5,829 nt of DNA from NCBI GenBank assembly GCA_016212195.1, contig JACRGW010000175.1:1-5829 (forward strand), in the 5' to 3' direction. The position numbers and the translations under genes are program-made. A model generated the notes under the pieces. It was not told the DNA's origin. It worked only from the letters and a program-made list of their open reading frames with translations, and made no database searches. The stretch comes from Nitrospirota bacterium. GTDB taxonomy: Bacteria; Nitrospirota; Thermodesulfovibrionia; JACRGW01. Positions 5,240 through 5,829 of this stretch are shown in pieces (the stretch's first letter is position 1; every line of letters starts with the position of its first letter).

Positions 5240-5240
5240 G
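5203..5240. repeat. Imperfect 38-base direct repeat, left copy (partner 5766-5803)
   Basis: Compared with 5766-5803, 28 of 38 bases match by hand count, with the core TTTTCCAGCCT identical. It covers the end of the membrane protein gene and the mntA ribosome binding site. With its partner it brackets the whole membrane protein cassette. Confidence 0.6.
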
Positions 5241-5714
5241 AATTACTTGAATTAGTAGAACAACAAAATATACAAATAAAACAATCCCACTGAAAATTTG
5301 ATAAATTGTTAAGAATCCAAAAAATTTCCATCTACATTTGAGTTCTTTCAATTCTTCTATATTAACCTGTCCACATTTATAAAAATTGTAGCCCTCTGTA
5401 AAAATTTTCTGTTCTTGCTTTATATCTTCTCCAAAAACTCTTTCCAATGCTCGTAACTGGGCATACCAGACATCAACATCAAGACGGAGTCGGCATAGCC
5501 CTATAAACCAAGCCAATCCCAATATAAATCCAATAAGCGGTATCATCCATAAGTTTTGAGGTAATAGCCAAGTATCCTTATGATATATCATATATCCTAT
5601 TGCAGTAATGATCAGGGTATGGATAGCAATATTAACTGTATTAAAATGTTGCATTTTCTCATGCTGATATTTGGACCAATCTACAAGGATCTTATAGCTT
5701 TCTTCGAGTTTCAA
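5229..5714 (-). CDS. Small three-helix membrane protein, distantly RipA/SLATT-like
   Basis: This 161-residue protein has two N-terminal membrane helices (about 27-44 and 54-75), a soluble middle segment (about 76-130) and a third helix near the C-terminus (131-158). The middle segment begins CRLRLDVDVWYAQLRALERVFG, in a position similar to the helix that follows the second membrane segment in RipA- and SLATT-type proteins. This is a resemblance in layout, not a firm assignment. Proteins of that kind in defence loci are thought to be membrane effectors. The start is TTG at 5714, chosen because AAAGGA lies 7 bases upstream. No ATG in this frame near the N-terminus would keep the first helix region. 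The gene is the most AT-rich in the window (about 33% GC) and is bracketed by a 38-base direct repeat, so it looks recently acquired. It lies 32 bases before mntA and may share its transcript. Confidence 0.7.
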   Translation of the reverse strand: MKLEESYKILVDWSKYQHEKMQHFNTVNIAIHTLIITAIGYMIYHKDTWLLPQNLWMIPLIGFILGLAWFIGLCRLRLDVDVWYAQLRALERVFGEDIKQEQKIFTEGYNFYKCGQVNIEELKELKCRWKFFGFLTIYQIFSGIVLFVYFVVLLIQVIQAY

Positions 5715-5760
5715 AGTTTAATCCTTTCTATCATAATGTTAAGAAGGTGATCAGTTATTT

Positions 5761-5829
5761 TTAAACACTTTTTGCCTTTTCCAGCCTGTTCTTGACCAGC
5801 TCGCATACTGCCCAGTAGACCTCGTTTCG
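5761..5829 (-). CDS. C-terminal end of an unidentified gene (cut by right edge)
   Basis: The last 22 codons of a frame entering from the right end at TAA 5761-5763, with ending YWAVCELVKNRLEKAKSV. The peptide is helical and basic and too short to assign. It is judged real because its codon use looks natural and because a degraded relative of its ending occurs before mntA. It ends 46 bases before the membrane protein start. No terminator is visible in that gap. Confidence 0.5.
   Translation of the reverse strand, partial: RNEVYWAVCELVKNRLEKAKSV
5766..5803. repeat. Imperfect 38-base direct repeat, right copy (partner 5203-5240)
   Basis: This copy encodes ELVKNRLEKAKSV, the end of the gene at the right edge. 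Similarity may extend a little further right after a 3-base offset (AGTAGA at 5814-5819 and 5254-5259). Confidence 0.6.

Noticed and set aside
4876..5331. Longer mntA frame starting at 5331
   Set aside because: The added 45 residues overlap the membrane protein gene and do not resemble nucleotidyltransferases. The start at 5196 has a clear ribosome binding site.

Overview
All convincing genes in this 5.8-kb window lie on the minus strand, so transcription runs from the right edge to the left. The content is typical of a bacterial defence or toxin-antitoxin island. It holds a PLD-nuclease/SNF2-helicase gene cut by the left edge, a second solitary copy of the same PLD domain, an MntA-HepT pair, a DUF4258/DUF2283 pair, a DUF3800 protein and a small membrane protein. 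Start sites with Shine-Dalgarno sequences, the codon use, and a palindromic repeat of the type that encodes NPPFxKGG peptides suggest a Nitrospirota- or Desulfobacterota-like bacterium. That guess is weak, because no phylogenetic marker is present.

Layout from right to left: the last 22 codons of an unidentified gene (5829-5761); a TTG-started membrane protein (5714-5229); MntA-like nucleotidyltransferase (5196-4876), overlapping by 8 bases the HepT-like HEPN RNase (4883-4395); PLD copy 2 (4391-3636), starting 3 bases after hepT; DUF4258 (3572-3336) and DUF2283 (3332-3129), 3 bases apart; DUF3800 (2990-2358); a long hairpin repeat (2277-2346); PLD copy 1 (2189-1518), running out of frame into the SNF2 helicase (about 1567 to beyond 1). 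The tight spacing suggests that mntA-hepT-PLD2 and the DUF4258-DUF2283 pair are each co-transcribed.

Three things stand out. First, the PLD and helicase halves of copy 1 are in different frames. The break falls on a run of seven G (coding strand) inside a palindromic repeat in the interdomain linker, and removing one G would restore a single long protein. Second, the first 207 codons of that gene are duplicated 2202 bases away with about 92% nucleotide identity and no indels. The duplication begins at the start codon and ends at the domain boundary, so the second copy is a PLD domain without a helicase. Third, several gaps hold short remnants of gene 3' ends. A 38-base imperfect direct repeat flanks the AT-rich membrane gene and encodes related C-terminal peptides. 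Two other gaps end in a shared EFLRxIYExN peptide. Together with sharp changes in base composition (about one third GC in the membrane and DUF4258/DUF2283 modules, nearly one half in the PLD/helicase genes), this points to cassette-by-cassette assembly.

No tRNA, rRNA, CRISPR array, complete IS element or convincing intrinsic terminator was seen, and there is no gene-free stretch longer than 300 bases.
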